DNA of 64,000 nucleotides from JAJFUE01 sp041687335 (GCA_041687335.1 JAWLCE010000015.1:1-64000), one strand, 5' to 3'; numbered from the stretch's first letter, positions 8,509 through 18,874 are shown. Numbers and translations: made by a program. Notes: generated by a model not told the origin, from the letters alone.

Positions 8509-9837
8509 TCAGCGGAGCGCAAATCGGTCGGTGGTGGTCTCGCCCATCGGACCGCTGGTCATCCGTGGCGTCTGGATGAGGATGAGCGGGCGCGGGTCGA
8601 GGCGCAGCGCCCCGAGCATTTGGATGAGCTCGGGCGGGGCGGCGGGATCGGCGACGGGAGGGGACGGCGGGTGGAGGAACGGCCGGTCGGCCTCGGCGGC
8701 GGTGAGCATTCGGTCGCAGAGGGCGATGTTCCACTCGGTCAGCATCAGCCAGGCGCGGCGTTGGCCGGTCTCGCCATGTCGCCGGATCAGGTCCTGGAGC
8801 AACTGGCGGACGCCGTGGAGGTCCGGTCCGCCGGCAAAAAGCTCGCGTGTCTGCTCGAGGAAGCCTAGATACATGTCCTCGGCCGGAGGGATCCGGCGCA
8901 GGCTGGAGTTGATATAACCCTGGGCGATGAAGCCGCTGCCCAGGCGGCGTCCGACCTCGCCGCGCTCGAGCAGCAGGCTCAGGCGCAGCGCAGCCAGGTT
9001 ATAGAGGAGCCTGGCCTGCATCTCGAGCATGGGACTGGCATCGCCCAGGCCATCGTCGTAATGGCTCAGCAGCTGGCGCATCGCGCTATAGCCGGCGGAG
9101 AAGAGCTGGTCGGCCTGGGTCACCTGCTCGTCAGTGAGGCCGGGGTGGACCGCAACGGCTGGCGGCCCGTCAGCGGCCAGGTAGTGCGTCATGCCCAGCC
9201 GGCCCAGCGCGCTGGTGTGATGATGGATGGCGATGTTGAGCCCCTCGCGGATTGCCAGCTCGCGGGTGGGCATGCGGCGAATTTCCTGGCTCCACTGCTC
9301 ATAATCCTCGAAGGTTCCCGGCGGGATCAGGTGATTGGCGTGGAGGTAATCGAACAGCCCCAGCAGGTGCTGCCAAGTCTCCAGCGACTGGTCGCGAAAG
9401 ATGCGGCCGGCCGAGGCACGCGCCGCGTCAATCAGCACGGCACGCTGGGCGCTGGTATCCTCGCCGGTCTGCTCCTCATATTGGACCAGCGTGTTGATCG
9501 CCTGCTGGATCAGATAATAGGCGCTCGGCGGGATCGGGCTGAACTGGGGGTTGAGCTGGCCGAGCGTGATCCGGAGCAGGGAATCAAGAAACTGCGCCCG
9601 CGCCCGTGCCACCCGCCCCAGCGTCAGCAGATTGCTGTACTCAAGCGCCGGCCGGAATTGCAGCCAGGCCTGGCGCGGGTTGTTGGGGATTTCGGCCAGT
9701 GCCAGTGCCAGCTTGCGATCTACGCCCAGGCGTGCGTGCAGTGAAAAGCCGGCCAACACCACCAGCAACGCCAGCGAGAGGGCCAGCAGGCGGCGCGGGG
9801 TCAACGGGCGGAGGAGATGGGGGCGGCGGGCTTGCAT
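8509..9837 (-). CDS. Membrane-anchored helical protein of unknown function
   Basis: This 442-residue protein begins with an Arg-rich segment and one transmembrane helix (about 17-37), then an all-helical, Leu/Ala/Gln-rich body with the look of TPR-like packing (for example around 95-160 and 240-330). The C-terminus is Pro-rich. I recognise no family. It is likely held in the inner membrane with the body in the periplasm. Its stop is 11 bases from the stop of the convergent metallopeptidase gene. Codon use matches its neighbours, so it is a genuine chromosomal gene. Confidence 0.7.
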   Translation of the reverse strand: MQARRPHLLRPLTPRRLLALSLALLVVLAGFSLHARLGVDRKLALALAEIPNNPRQAWLQFRPALEYSNLLTLGRVARARAQFLDSLLRITLGQLNPQFSPIPPSAYYLIQQAINTLVQYEEQTGEDTSAQRAVLIDAARASAGRIFRDQSLETWQHLLGLFDYLHANHLIPPGTFEDYEQWSQEIRRMPTRELAIREGLNIAIHHHTSALGRLGMTHYLAADGPPAVAVHPGLTDEQVTQADQLFSAGYSAMRQLLSHYDDGLGDASPMLEMQARLLYNLAALRLSLLLERGEVGRRLGSGFIAQGYINSSLRRIPPAEDMYLGFLEQTRELFAGGPDLHGVRQLLQDLIRRHGETGQRRAWLMLTEWNIALCDRMLTAAEADRPFLHPPSPPVADPAAPPELIQMLGALRLDPRPLILIQTPRMTSGPMGETTTDRFALR

Positions 9838-9892
9838 GATTCAAGGTATGGCGGCGGGCAACCCGCGGGCAACCAAAAGATGGGGGAGGGGG

Positions 9893-9960
9893 AGTAGGTC
9901 GGCTCTTCGAGCCGACAGTGGAGCCATGTCGGGTCGTAGTATGCGTTTAGCGGAGCGGTG
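9893..9960. repeat. Two-hairpin dispersed element, copy 1 (second hairpin decayed)
   Basis: GTCGGCTC-TTC-GAGCCGAC (9898-9916) is a perfect hairpin. ATGTCGGGTCG, the left arm of the second hairpin, follows, but the right arm is lost. It lies about 55 bases upstream of the start of the unknown membrane protein. Confidence 0.75.
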
Positions 9961-9967
9961 GTGATGC

Positions 9968-10240
9968 ATGGTCAGACGGAGGAGCCATTTTAGCTCCGTC
10001 AGGAGCGACATGTTTGTAGCAAGGCCGTTCTTTTTTCCTCAAGCTCCGTCAGGAGCGGCCTGTGCCGCCATGGGACCTTCAATCGAAAAATACAATTTGA
10101 ATGTAAAAATTGGTTTGCAGCCGAGGGAAAGCTGCACATGTCGCTCCAATAGGAGCTTTGGGGGAAAAATGCACGTTTCTACAAACATGTCGCTCCTGAC
10201 GGAGCTAATTGGCCCCTACGGGGCTATTTCGCCCCGGCCA
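9968..10240. repeat. Cluster of GCTCC...GGAGC hairpins
   Basis: GCTCC-GTCA-GGAGC occurs twice (about 9990 and 10040), with variants at about 10140 and 10190 and a GCCCC-TAC-GGGGC hairpin after them. ACATGTTTGTAGC and its complement-like TTTCTACAAACATG recur beside them. These are related to the GCTCC palindromes in the array at 3240-4980. No gene is present in 9838-10314. Confidence 0.75.
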
Positions 10241-10269
10241 GATCAAGGACCACGCTCAAGCATCACGCA

Positions 10270-10300
10270 ACACATGTCGGGTCGAAGATCCGACCTACCA
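10270..10300. repeat. Dispersed GTCGGGTC hairpin, copy 2
   Basis: GTCGGGTC-GAA-GATCCGAC (10276-10294, one mismatch) followed by CTACC ends about 15 bases from the rsmD stop codon and may act as its terminator. Confidence 0.7.
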
Positions 10301-10314
10301 TTGGGGGCTGAATT

Positions 10315-10878
10315 TCAGCGGCGGTAAAAATCCACCCGTGTCTCGCCGTAAAGCGATTCGCGGAAGCGGGTGAGCGGGCCGGCCTCGGGGGGCAGCGGAT
10401 CGCGGCGGCCGACTTGGGCGGCGAGGATGACGTGGTCGCTCAGCCAGCGGTCGGCGTGCGTGCCGAGCAGCTCGAGCGCCTCAGCGGCCAGGCCGCGGCC
10501 ATAGGGGGGATCGATCAACACGAGGTCAAAGGGGGCGCCACCGGGCGGATCGGGCGTGGCGAGCGCACGGCGGGCATCACGCGCAACCACCAGCGTCTGC
10601 TCCTCAGCGTCGAGCGCCCCCAGGTTGCGACGCAGCGCGGTCAGCGCCGGGGCGGCCTGCTCCAGAAAGACGGCGAAGGCGGCGCCGCGGCTGAGGGCCT
10701 CGAGCCCCAGCGCACCGGAGCCGGCATAGGCGTCGAGCACGCGCGCGCCCTCGAGCCACGGGGTGAGGATGCCGAAGAGCGACTCGCGCGCGCGCCCCAG
10801 CGTGGGGCGGGTCTGGTCGCCGGCCGGCACGCCCAGCACCCGACCGCGCCAGCGGCCGGCGATGATGCGCACGCTCAT
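10315..10878 (-). CDS. rsmD: 16S rRNA (guanine966-N2)-methyltransferase RsmD
   Basis: This 187-residue SAM-dependent enzyme methylates G966 of 16S rRNA. The N-terminal MSVRIIAGRWRGR and TRPTLGRARESLF are family signatures. The SAM site is DAYAGSGALGLEALSRG (49-65) and the catalytic motif is DPPY (123-126). It is the last gene of a long minus-strand operon. Its ATG overlaps the stop of the upstream membrane glycosyltransferase by 4 bases. A dispersed hairpin sits right after its stop. Confidence 0.95.
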   Translation of the reverse strand: MSVRIIAGRWRGRVLGVPAGDQTRPTLGRARESLFGILTPWLEGARVLDAYAGSGALGLEALSRGAAFAVFLEQAAPALTALRRNLGALDAEEQTLVVARDARRALATPDPPGGAPFDLVLIDPPYGRGLAAEALELLGTHADRWLSDHVILAAQVGRRDPLPPEAGPLTRFRESLYGETRVDFYRR

Positions 10879-12410
10879 GGTTGGCCGCCGGCCAGACGCA
10901 GCCAGAAGTTATCCAGCCGCCCCTCGCGGATCAGGCGCGGGTAGCCGGCCCAGACCCCGCGCTGGGGATGATAGAGCGAGTCGTGGATGGGCGCCGGCGG
11001 GAACAGCATGATCTGGCGCCAGGGCTCAGCCGGCTCCTCGCGGTAGAGCAGCTGGTAGTGCTGCTCCCAGAAGGCGCGGTCGTGGTCATCGTAGACGACG
11101 AAGAAGGCAGTGGGGTCGCCGGGGCTGCGGAAAAAGCGCAGGTGAAACTCGTTGAAGTTGACGAGCGAGCCGAGCAATTGGACGCCGATGCCGACGACCA
11201 GCAGCACGAGGATCGCGATGCGACCGGCGCGGTGACGCCCGTTTTCAAGGACCCAGGCCGCCGCCGGCACCGCCAGAAAGGCGTGGATGCCGAAGATGTG
11301 TCGCGGACCCCAGGTCCAGCCGCCTGGCCAGTTCTGCCATTTCGCGTGGACGACCAACGGCACAAGGATTGCCGCCGCCAGTGCCCAGACCAGTGCCTGT
11401 CGCCCGGGATGTCGCCGCGCCAGCGCCCCCCAGCCGAGCAAGCCCAGCACAAGCGCCGGCGAGAAGAAGAACATCCCCTTGCCGGGGCTCAGCAGGAGCC
11501 CATAGAGTCCGGCCAGCAGGGGGGTGGTAAACTGGATGCCCTCGGTCTGGTCGGCGTAGGCACTGGCAAGCGGATGGCCGAAGCGCGCCCAGTTGAGCCC
11601 GAGTTGCCAGGCGCCACAGAAGGCCACCGGCAGGGCGAAGGCCAGCCAAGCGGGCCAAGGGCCGCGGCCGCGGTTGCGCTCGGCGGCACGCAGCGGCCAA
11701 AGCAGCAGCACCGCCAGCGCCGGATAGATGAAGACCGAATCATTGCGGGCGAGGGCCGCCGCTCCGGCCGCCAGGCCGGCCAGAACACACCAGGCGAGGG
11801 CGCGGCCGCGCATGGCGCGCAGCAGCGCCCAGAAGGCCAGCACCGCCAGCAGCGTGGCCAACGCCTCGGAGTAGAATGGGCGGCTGTGGGGCCAGGCCAT
11901 CGAGCCGAGCGCGTAGAGCAGAGTGGCGGCCGTCGCCGCGCCGCGGTCGCCGACCGCCTCGCGGGCGAGCAGGTAAACCAGCGCCGCCAGCAGCGCCGAA
12001 ATGATGATGTTGAACCAGGAGCAGGCCCAGCGCGGTGCCAGCTCGGCCGCCGTCAACGCCACGCCCATCTGGCCTGGGTGATACGGCTCGAGGCCGTGCA
12101 GCCGCTGCCAGAGTGCATCGTCGCCCACGCGAGCCAACCACTGACCCAGCCAGACCAGCGGCACGGCCAGGATCGGCTGGGCGATGCCGTACTGGGCGAA
12201 TTCGCGGCCATCGGGGCGAGGCGGCTGGGCGGGGCGCGAGGCAAAGCCGTCTTCGCCAACCATTAGCGGCTCAATGGCAAAGCCGTGCCCGCCGGCCAGC
12301 GCGCGCGCCGTGCGAAACATCACCTCCTCATCGGGTGAGAACAGGTGTCCGGCGGCGGTGAGGGCGTAGGCCACCAGCGCCAGCAGGAAGATCAGCGCCG
12401 CACGCCTCAC
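10875..12410 (-). CDS. GT-C type membrane glycosyltransferase (GT39/ArnT-like)
   Basis: This 511-residue protein has about ten transmembrane helices. After the first helix a periplasmic loop reads AGHLFSPDEEVMF, carrying the acidic DEE motif expected in dolichyl-phosphate-mannose or ArnT-like GT-C enzymes. Another conserved-looking region, RPFYSEALATLLAV, follows. Such enzymes move a sugar from a lipid-phosphate carrier to protein or lipid outside the membrane. Donor and acceptor cannot be told. It overlaps both neighbours by 4 bases (mlaD-like gene upstream, rsmD downstream), so translation is probably coupled. Confidence 0.8.
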   Translation of the reverse strand: MRRAALIFLLALVAYALTAAGHLFSPDEEVMFRTARALAGGHGFAIEPLMVGEDGFASRPAQPPRPDGREFAQYGIAQPILAVPLVWLGQWLARVGDDALWQRLHGLEPYHPGQMGVALTAAELAPRWACSWFNIIISALLAALVYLLAREAVGDRGAATAATLLYALGSMAWPHSRPFYSEALATLLAVLAFWALLRAMRGRALAWCVLAGLAAGAAALARNDSVFIYPALAVLLLWPLRAAERNRGRGPWPAWLAFALPVAFCGAWQLGLNWARFGHPLASAYADQTEGIQFTTPLLAGLYGLLLSPGKGMFFFSPALVLGLLGWGALARRHPGRQALVWALAAAILVPLVVHAKWQNWPGGWTWGPRHIFGIHAFLAVPAAAWVLENGRHRAGRIAILVLLVVGIGVQLLGSLVNFNEFHLRFFRSPGDPTAFFVVYDDHDRAFWEQHYQLLYREEPAEPWRQIMLFPPAPIHDSLYHPQRGVWAGYPRLIREGRLDNFWLRLAGGQP

Positions 12411-13489
12411 GGGCGCGTGTCCGGCGTGGTCGGCATGATTTGGCCGCCGCGCGGATTGGGCGTGGGCTGCGGCGTGGGTGCGGGCCCAAGCGGATAGATC
12501 GGCTCGCGCCGCCCGGTCAGTGAGGACGAGAGGGTTGCCAGCAGTTGGCGCAGCTCGTCAAACGGCCGCCGGTCGGTGACAAGCGCGCCCAGCGTGCCCT
12601 CGCCCGCCTCGATGCGCTCGAGGATGGCCGAGAGCCGGGCCAGCGTCTGGGCGAGCGGGTCCTCGTTGCGGGCGATGGCCTGGTCCAGCCGATCGATCAG
12701 CCTGTTCAGGTCGACCGAGGAGGCCTCGACGCCGGCGCGAATTGAGTCCGCGGCGCTGGTCCACTGGGCGAAGGTCTGATTGGCGTTGGTGCTGACCTGG
12801 CCGGCCTGCTCCTGCAGCGCCAGCGTGGTGGTGGTGGCAACCTCGAGGAAGCGGTTGAGTGTCGCCTGGGTTTCGTAGAGCTCGGCCAGCAGCGGGGAGA
12901 ACTCGGAATCGAAGCGCGTCAGCACCTGCTGCATCGACTCGGTGCCCGCGGCAATGTTGCGCAGGGTCGTCCGCACCTGTTCCTGGTGCTCGGTGTCACC
13001 GACCATCTCGTTGATCACGCGCAGAGTCGGGAGCAGCTCGGAGAGGACCTGGCCGACGCGCTGGGAGAGATCGACCGCGATCTGGTCGAGCTGTGCGGGA
13101 GCCTGGCCGATGATCTCGGAGTAGGGCGCGAGCGGCGGGCCGACGCTGCCGGGCTCAATGATATTGACGGTGGTCTCGCCGATGATGGGCGCGGCGACGA
13201 CGCGGACGATTGCATCCTCGCGCAGGTCGACGTTGGGATTAATGCGGACGGTGACTCGCACGCCATGTTCGCCGCCGACGAACTCGATGCGGGTGACGGT
13301 ACCGACGGGCGCACCGCGGGCCAGCACGGTGGCGCCTGGGGCCAGCCGCTCGATGCTCTCGAAGCGCACGTGATAGGTGACCCGGCGGGCGAGGAAGTCC
13401 CAATTACGCAGCGTCACGGTGAGGAACATAAACAGGACCAGCCCAAGCACCACGAAGATACCAACCGAGAGTTCTCGCCTGATGGTCAT
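12407..13489 (-). CDS. MlaD/MCE-domain lipid-transport protein
   Basis: This 360-residue protein starts with a transmembrane anchor (about 8-28) and an MCE domain (about 36-112) containing RVTYHVRFESIERLAPGAT and GAPVGTVTRIEF. A long helical region (about 120-310) suited to a coiled-coil tube and a Pro-rich tail complete it. MCE proteins shuttle phospholipids between the inner and outer membranes, usually with an MlaE permease and an MlaF ATPase. Neither partner is next to it, so it is an orphan subunit here. Three bases separate it from tsaB upstream. It overlaps the glycosyltransferase by 4 bases. Confidence 0.88.
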   Translation of the reverse strand: MTIRRELSVGIFVVLGLVLFMFLTVTLRNWDFLARRVTYHVRFESIERLAPGATVLARGAPVGTVTRIEFVGGEHGVRVTVRINPNVDLREDAIVRVVAAPIIGETTVNIIEPGSVGPPLAPYSEIIGQAPAQLDQIAVDLSQRVGQVLSELLPTLRVINEMVGDTEHQEQVRTTLRNIAAGTESMQQVLTRFDSEFSPLLAELYETQATLNRFLEVATTTTLALQEQAGQVSTNANQTFAQWTSAADSIRAGVEASSVDLNRLIDRLDQAIARNEDPLAQTLARLSAILERIEAGEGTLGALVTDRRPFDELRQLLATLSSSLTGRREPIYPLGPAPTPQPTPNPRGGQIMPTTPDTRP

Positions 13490-13492
13490 GCA

Positions 13493-14233
13493 TTAACTCC
13501 AGGGAAATTGCACGCCATCGGCGTGTCGGCGTTCGGCGTCGCTGGGACGCAGGTAAAGCGGGGCGGCCGCGAGCGGGTCGAGGGGGGGCGCGCCGGAGGC
13601 GAAGGCCTCGGCGGCAGCCAGCGCCGCGCCGGCGGCATCAGGCGCGCCCAAGTGGGGCGGCGCCCAACGTGCCCGGGCGCCCAGCCGGTGGTTGATCGCC
13701 TCGCGGTGACGCCAAGCGCCGTCTCCCATGAAAACCACTGGTTCACCAAGGGCGGCCAAGGTCTCGATCAGGGACTCGAGCGGCTCCACGGCGTCGGGGC
13801 GCAGCGGCGGCGGGGCTCCGGCATCGGCGGCGCGATAGAGGCCGCCATAGAGCTCGCCGCGGCGGGCATCGAGCAGGACCGCCACGGCCTCGCCGGGCAC
13901 CGGCCAGCGGCGCGCGGTCAGCTCAAGCGTCGAAAACCCGTAGAGCGCCGCCCCCCAGCCGCGCGCCAGCGTCTTGGCCAGCGCCAGCCCCACGCGCAGG
14001 CCGGTGAAGGAGCCGGGGCCCAGAGAAAGGCCGACCGCCCGCACCTGCTCGCGGCTGAGGCCGCCGTGGCCCAGCAGGTGGTCCAGGTCGGCCAGCAGCG
14101 AGGCGGATATGGGCGAGCGGTGCGCGCGCCAGAGGTTGGCCAGCAGGCCGCCGCCAATTTCGGCCAGCGCGATCCCGCCGTCGGGGGTGGCGGCCTCAAT
14201 CCCGAGCGCCAGGTCTGGAGCGGGGGGGCTCAT
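13493..14233 (-). CDS. tsaB: tRNA threonylcarbamoyladenosine biosynthesis protein TsaB
   Basis: This 246-residue ASKHA-fold protein helps TsaD make t6A37 on ANN-reading tRNAs. The beginning LALGIEAATPDGGIAL and the signature GLSLGPGSFTGLRVGLALAK identify the family. The ATG at 14233 is chosen because it overlaps the stop of the upstream gene by 4 bases and homology begins there. The frame stays open upstream to 14560, but that part shadows the neighbour. TsaD, TsaE and TsaC are not in this window. Confidence 0.93.
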   Translation of the reverse strand: MSPPAPDLALGIEAATPDGGIALAEIGGGLLANLWRAHRSPISASLLADLDHLLGHGGLSREQVRAVGLSLGPGSFTGLRVGLALAKTLARGWGAALYGFSTLELTARRWPVPGEAVAVLLDARRGELYGGLYRAADAGAPPPLRPDAVEPLESLIETLAALGEPVVFMGDGAWRHREAINHRLGARARWAPPHLGAPDAAGAALAAAEAFASGAPPLDPLAAAPLYLRPSDAERRHADGVQFPWS

Positions 14234-14604
14234 GCGCGCCGGCCGATCAGCGGGTAGCGGAAGTCGCGCCCCGAAAAGCAGCGATAGGCGCCCCACAGGC
14301 AGATTGAGATGTAGGCCGCCAGCATGACCAGGAACAGGGCAGTATTGAAGGCGTGCAGCCCGCGGCCGACCAGGGGCATCAGCACCGAGAGCACCCGCAC
14401 CAGCATTTCGAGCACCAGGTAGGCCAGCGTCATCGTCAGCATCAATGCGTGGAAGACCATGGCCTGGCGGGTGTGGAGCATGATGTGACGGCTCTCCTCG
14501 CGCATGGCGAACATGATCCAGCCGCAGAAGAGGAGACCCCAGACCGGAATGGCATTGCACAGGTGGGCCAGTCCGGCATAGGTGGCTTCCTGACGGAGTC
14601 TCAT
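14230..14604 (-). CDS. Small DUF4870/Tic20-like membrane protein
   Basis: This 124-residue protein has three or four transmembrane helices (about 12-35, 48-76, 84-106). The pattern AHLCNAIPVWGLLFCGWIM...HTRQAMVFH, with a helix-breaking HxxQA after the first helix, is typical of DUF4870/Tic20-like proteins. Their function is not established. It overlaps tsaB and the DUF3109 gene by 4 bases each. Confidence 0.75.
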   Translation of the reverse strand: MRLRQEATYAGLAHLCNAIPVWGLLFCGWIMFAMREESRHIMLHTRQAMVFHALMLTMTLAYLVLEMLVRVLSVLMPLVGRGLHAFNTALFLVMLAAYISICLWGAYRCFSGRDFRYPLIGRRA

Positions 14605-15398
14605 GGGGCGGCCTCGAGGGATTGGCGGGCGAGCGCGGCGGCCAGGATCGGCTCGGCGGCGGCGGCGAAGCGCTCGTAGAATTCCTCGCCCAGGCAGAGC
14701 GTCAGCTCGCCACGCAGGAACTGGTAGGCCGGCGGGGCGTCGGGGTGCGGGCGCCGCAGGCAGCGCATGCGGCTGGTATGCACGTCCGCGCCGATGTATT
14801 CGCGCGTCTCGGCGCTGATGAGCGTAAAGAACAGCCGGCCGGGCTCAAACTCGACGTAGTGGAGCGGGAAGAGGAAACAGGGCTCGGGCTTGAAGTAGGT
14901 CAGGTCCGCCCCAAGCCGCGCGCAGAGGGTGTTGATTGCGCAGTGCAGGTGGCCGCCATCGATCCACGACAGGGCGCAGCGGCCGCTGCTCAGGTGGCGC
15001 AGCGTCAGGTCGCCCCGGTCGACGACCTCTGTGAATTTGTCCTCGCGAATCCGGCGCAGCACCAGCGACATCGGGTCGGAGGCGGTCAGCGACAGGCGCT
15101 GGTCAGCGAGCCGGCCCAGCTCGCGCAGCCGCTCCACCTCGTTCTCGGTCACGTCGACCTGCAAGTCGGTGCAGCAGGAACCCTTGTAGCGGCGGGCGCC
15201 GCCCTCGCCGGTGCAGCGCAGGCACCAACTGGAGTCGCAGGCAAAGCTTCGCAGCACGAGCTGCTCGGCATCGACCACGACGTTATCGATCTCGACCAGC
15301 AGGCCGCGCTCGCGCAGGCGGGCGACGTAGTGCATCTCGGGAGCATGCGCGCGACGATGGTTTTCCTGCATGACGCTCGGGTTGATCTGGTAGGGCAT
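14601..15398 (-). CDS. DUF3109/YkgJ-type cysteine-cluster protein
   Basis: This 265-residue soluble protein has a cysteine cluster: C54, C59, C62 and the pair C75-C76 in RYKGSCCTDLQVDVTE, plus further cysteines (ALSWIDGGHLHCAIN and SRMRCLRRPHPDAP). This CxxC...CC arrangement is that of the YkgJ/DUF3109 families, thought to bind zinc or iron-sulfur. The reaction is unknown. The ORF sits inside the trpB-rsmD run with a 4-base overlap downstream and 35 bases to the TPR gene upstream. Confidence 0.8.
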   Translation of the reverse strand: MPYQINPSVMQENHRRAHAPEMHYVARLRERGLLVEIDNVVVDAEQLVLRSFACDSSWCLRCTGEGGARRYKGSCCTDLQVDVTENEVERLRELGRLADQRLSLTASDPMSLVLRRIREDKFTEVVDRGDLTLRHLSSGRCALSWIDGGHLHCAINTLCARLGADLTYFKPEPCFLFPLHYVEFEPGRLFFTLISAETREYIGADVHTSRMRCLRRPHPDAPPAYQFLRGELTLCLGEEFYERFAAAAEPILAAALARQSLEAAP

Positions 15399-15433
15399 CG
15401 ACAGCTTCTTGTTCGGGAGTGGGATGCGTGGAA

Positions 15434-16450
15434 TCAGGGTGCCGCGAGGAGATGGCGCTCCAGGTCGGCCAGGCGAGCGCGCGCCAGTTGGGCCTCCTCG
15501 GTATCGGCCGCGCGCGCCAGCAGGCGCTGATAAATCTGGCTGGCCTGGCGGGGCTTGCCGGCCAGTTCATCCGCCAGCGCGTGGGTCAGCTCCAGCCGGT
15601 TGGACAGGCGGGCGGCCTGTGCCGGGTCAAGCGTGGGGATCATCGTGGCGGCGATTTTCCAGACATCCCGAGCCTCGGCGTCACGGCCGCGCAGGGCCAG
15701 CATCAGGCCGATGTCGACCTGGGCCTCGGCCGCGAGCAGATGGTCGGGATGTCGCTCGCGCAACTGGTCCCAGCCGCGTTCGGCGGTCTCGTAGCGGCCG
15801 AGGCGGGTCATTGCGCGGATGATGCCCTCTTCGGCCAGCGCCTGCTGGGCTGATTCGGTCGCCTGCACGGCGGCGTCCTCATAAAGAGCCAGCGCTCCGG
15901 CCCAGTCATCGAGCGCGATGCTGATGCCGGCCGCCCGCAGCAGCGCCGGAACCGCCAGCGCCGGTTCGGGATGGGTCTGGGCGAAGTCGGAAAGGGTGGC
16001 GAGCGCCTCGGGCGTGTCGGGCAGGGTCATCAGCTCGCGCAATTGAGCGGCGGGCGCGCCGGGGGCGGTCGCGGGGATGGGGGTGGCCAGTTCGAGGGCG
16101 GGCGGTGTGGTCGGCGCATCGGCCGCGCGCGGGATGGCCGTGGCGGGCAGCGGCGCGGGTTGGGGGGCCGGCTTGACCGCGCGCGGACGGGGGCGCGGGC
16201 GTGGACGGGGAGTCGCAGCCGGGGCGGGCGTCGGCGCCGCCGCGGGAGCCTGGCTGTTGCGGATGACCGGGTTGAGCCGCACGGGGGCCGGGTCGTTGGC
16301 GCCGCGACGGATCGGCTGCAACTGCACCGGGGTGGGCGATTCGGCGGGAGGGTCCTGCTCCTGCGCCGCCGGCAGGGACCATGGCGCCGCCAGCGCCAGC
16401 AGCAGGGCCGCCGCACGCAGCGGCCGAAGTCGGGCAACTGGAAGCATCAT
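15434..16450 (-). CDS. Exported TPR-type protein with Pro/Ala-rich linker
   Basis: This 338-residue protein has a signal peptide (about 1-29, ending LPAAQ), then a low-complexity Pro/Ala/Arg stretch (30-140), then alpha-helical repeats (about 150-335) resembling tetratricopeptide or tol-pal YbgF-type repeats, for example LARYEDAAVQ-like and GRYETAERGWDQLRERHP. It probably acts as a periplasmic scaffold. It starts 12 bases after the trpA stop with GGAGGGGA as ribosome site, so it belongs to the same transcript, though no link to tryptophan is evident. Confidence 0.75.
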   Translation of the reverse strand: MMLPVARLRPLRAAALLLALAAPWSLPAAQEQDPPAESPTPVQLQPIRRGANDPAPVRLNPVIRNSQAPAAAPTPAPAATPRPRPRPRPRAVKPAPQPAPLPATAIPRAADAPTTPPALELATPIPATAPGAPAAQLRELMTLPDTPEALATLSDFAQTHPEPALAVPALLRAAGISIALDDWAGALALYEDAAVQATESAQQALAEEGIIRAMTRLGRYETAERGWDQLRERHPDHLLAAEAQVDIGLMLALRGRDAEARDVWKIAATMIPTLDPAQAARLSNRLELTHALADELAGKPRQASQIYQRLLARAADTEEAQLARARLADLERHLLAAP

Positions 16451-16462
16451 GGGTTCCCCTCC

Positions 16463-17283
16463 TCAAACCGGTCCGTCGGCGGCGGGGGCCGGACTGACGG
16501 CGGTCACCAAGGCTCGGGCCCAGCGCTGGACCCGCTCTTCGAAATCGGGGGCGGCGGCGTGTTCGCCGATCAGCCGCACCAGCTCGCTGCCGACGATAAT
16601 GCCGTCGGCGAAGCCGGCGATGGCGCGCGCCTGCACGGGCGTTGAGACGCCGAAACCGACTGCCACCGGCTTGTCGGTCAGCTGCTTAAGCCGAAGCACG
16701 GTCGGTTCGAGGTCGGCCGGCAGCTCGCTGCGAGCGCCGGTCACGCCGCGCACCGAGACGTAATAGATGAAGCCGGTCGAGGCTTCGGCGATCAGGCGGG
16801 CGCGCTCGGGGGTGGTCGTCGGCGCCACCAGAAAGATGATCGACAGGCCGGCGCGCCCGGCGGCGGCTCTGAGCTCGGTGGCGGCCTCGGGCGGCAAGTC
16901 GGGCAGAAGCAGGCCATCGACGCCGGCGCCGGCGGCTAATTCGATGAAGGACTCCTCGCCCATGGCCAGAACCGGATTATAGGCGCCAAAGAGCACCAGC
17001 GCCAGGTTGGGGTGGCGCCGGCGCACGCGGGCGGCCAGCTCGAAGATCGAGCGCACGCGCAGCCCGCCGGCGAGGGCGGCTGTGGATGCGGCCTGGATCG
17101 TCGGCCCGTCGGCCACCGGATCGGAAAAGGGGATGCCCAGCTCGATCACGTCGGCGCCGGCGGCGGCCAAGGCGTCGATTGCACGCTCGGTGGCGTCAAG
17201 CGTCGGATAGCCCGCGGTCAGGTAAAAGATCATCGCCGCGCCGCCCGCCTCGCGCCGACGGTTGAAGGCTTGTTCGATCCGGT

Positions 17284-17287
<4 letters not shown>
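16463..17287 (-). CDS. trpA: Tryptophan synthase alpha chain
   Basis: This 274-residue TIM-barrel enzyme cleaves indole-3-glycerol phosphate to indole and glyceraldehyde 3-phosphate. Catalytic Glu49 (VIELGIPFSDPVADGP) and Asp60 are in place. LLLPDLPPEAA and GFGVSTPVQARAI (phosphate-binding loop) also fit. Its ATG overlaps the trpB stop by 4 bases, so the two subunits are translated together. No other trp genes are in the window. Confidence 0.97.
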
Positions 17288-18510
<1,223 letters not shown>

Positions 18511-18543
18511 GATCGGCGGGTGCGACTCCCTCAAGCTGCCCGA

Positions 18544-18572
18544 ATTATCCCCGCCCCGCAAAGGGATGTCAA
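18544..18572 (-). promoter_or_regulatory. Promoter of the trpB-rsmD operon
   Basis: Read on the minus strand: TTGACA (18572-18567), 17 bases, GATAAT (18549-18544). The predicted start is near 18537, leaving a leader of about 27 bases with GAGGGA in it, too short for a classic trp attenuator. Confidence 0.7.
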
Positions 18573-18581
18573 CTGGCGAGC

Positions 18582-18679
18582 CGGAAATCGTCGCGTGCGG
18601 GGTGGCTCAACTGGGCGACAGGCAAGGTCGCCACAAATGTCATCGTCCGCGCCCTCCATTCGAGTGGCGACGATTTCCG
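18582..18679. promoter_or_regulatory. 13-bp perfect inverted repeat between trpB and sod
   Basis: CGGAAATCGTCGC (18582-18594) and GCGACGATTTCCG (18667-18679) are perfect inverted copies. A small GGCGAC...GTCGCC hairpin (18614-18632) lies inside. It sits just upstream of the trpB promoter and within the 364-base divergent gap, where I see no gene. It could be an operator pair or a structured RNA. Confidence 0.4.
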
Positions 18680-18874
18680 CATTCGCGTGGTCAGCGCAAA
18701 GGCCAAACTTGGGCTCGGCGGGGCCAACGGGGGAGGAAGGCACTGCCAACCGAAACTTTATTCATGAAAACCTCATTTGTGCGTCAAATGGTGCAGGGAA
18801 TCGCCAACAACGGGCGGCCATGGTAAGATGATGGCTGCCGCGATTTCAAACATTTGACCCGAGGAGATGCCGAG

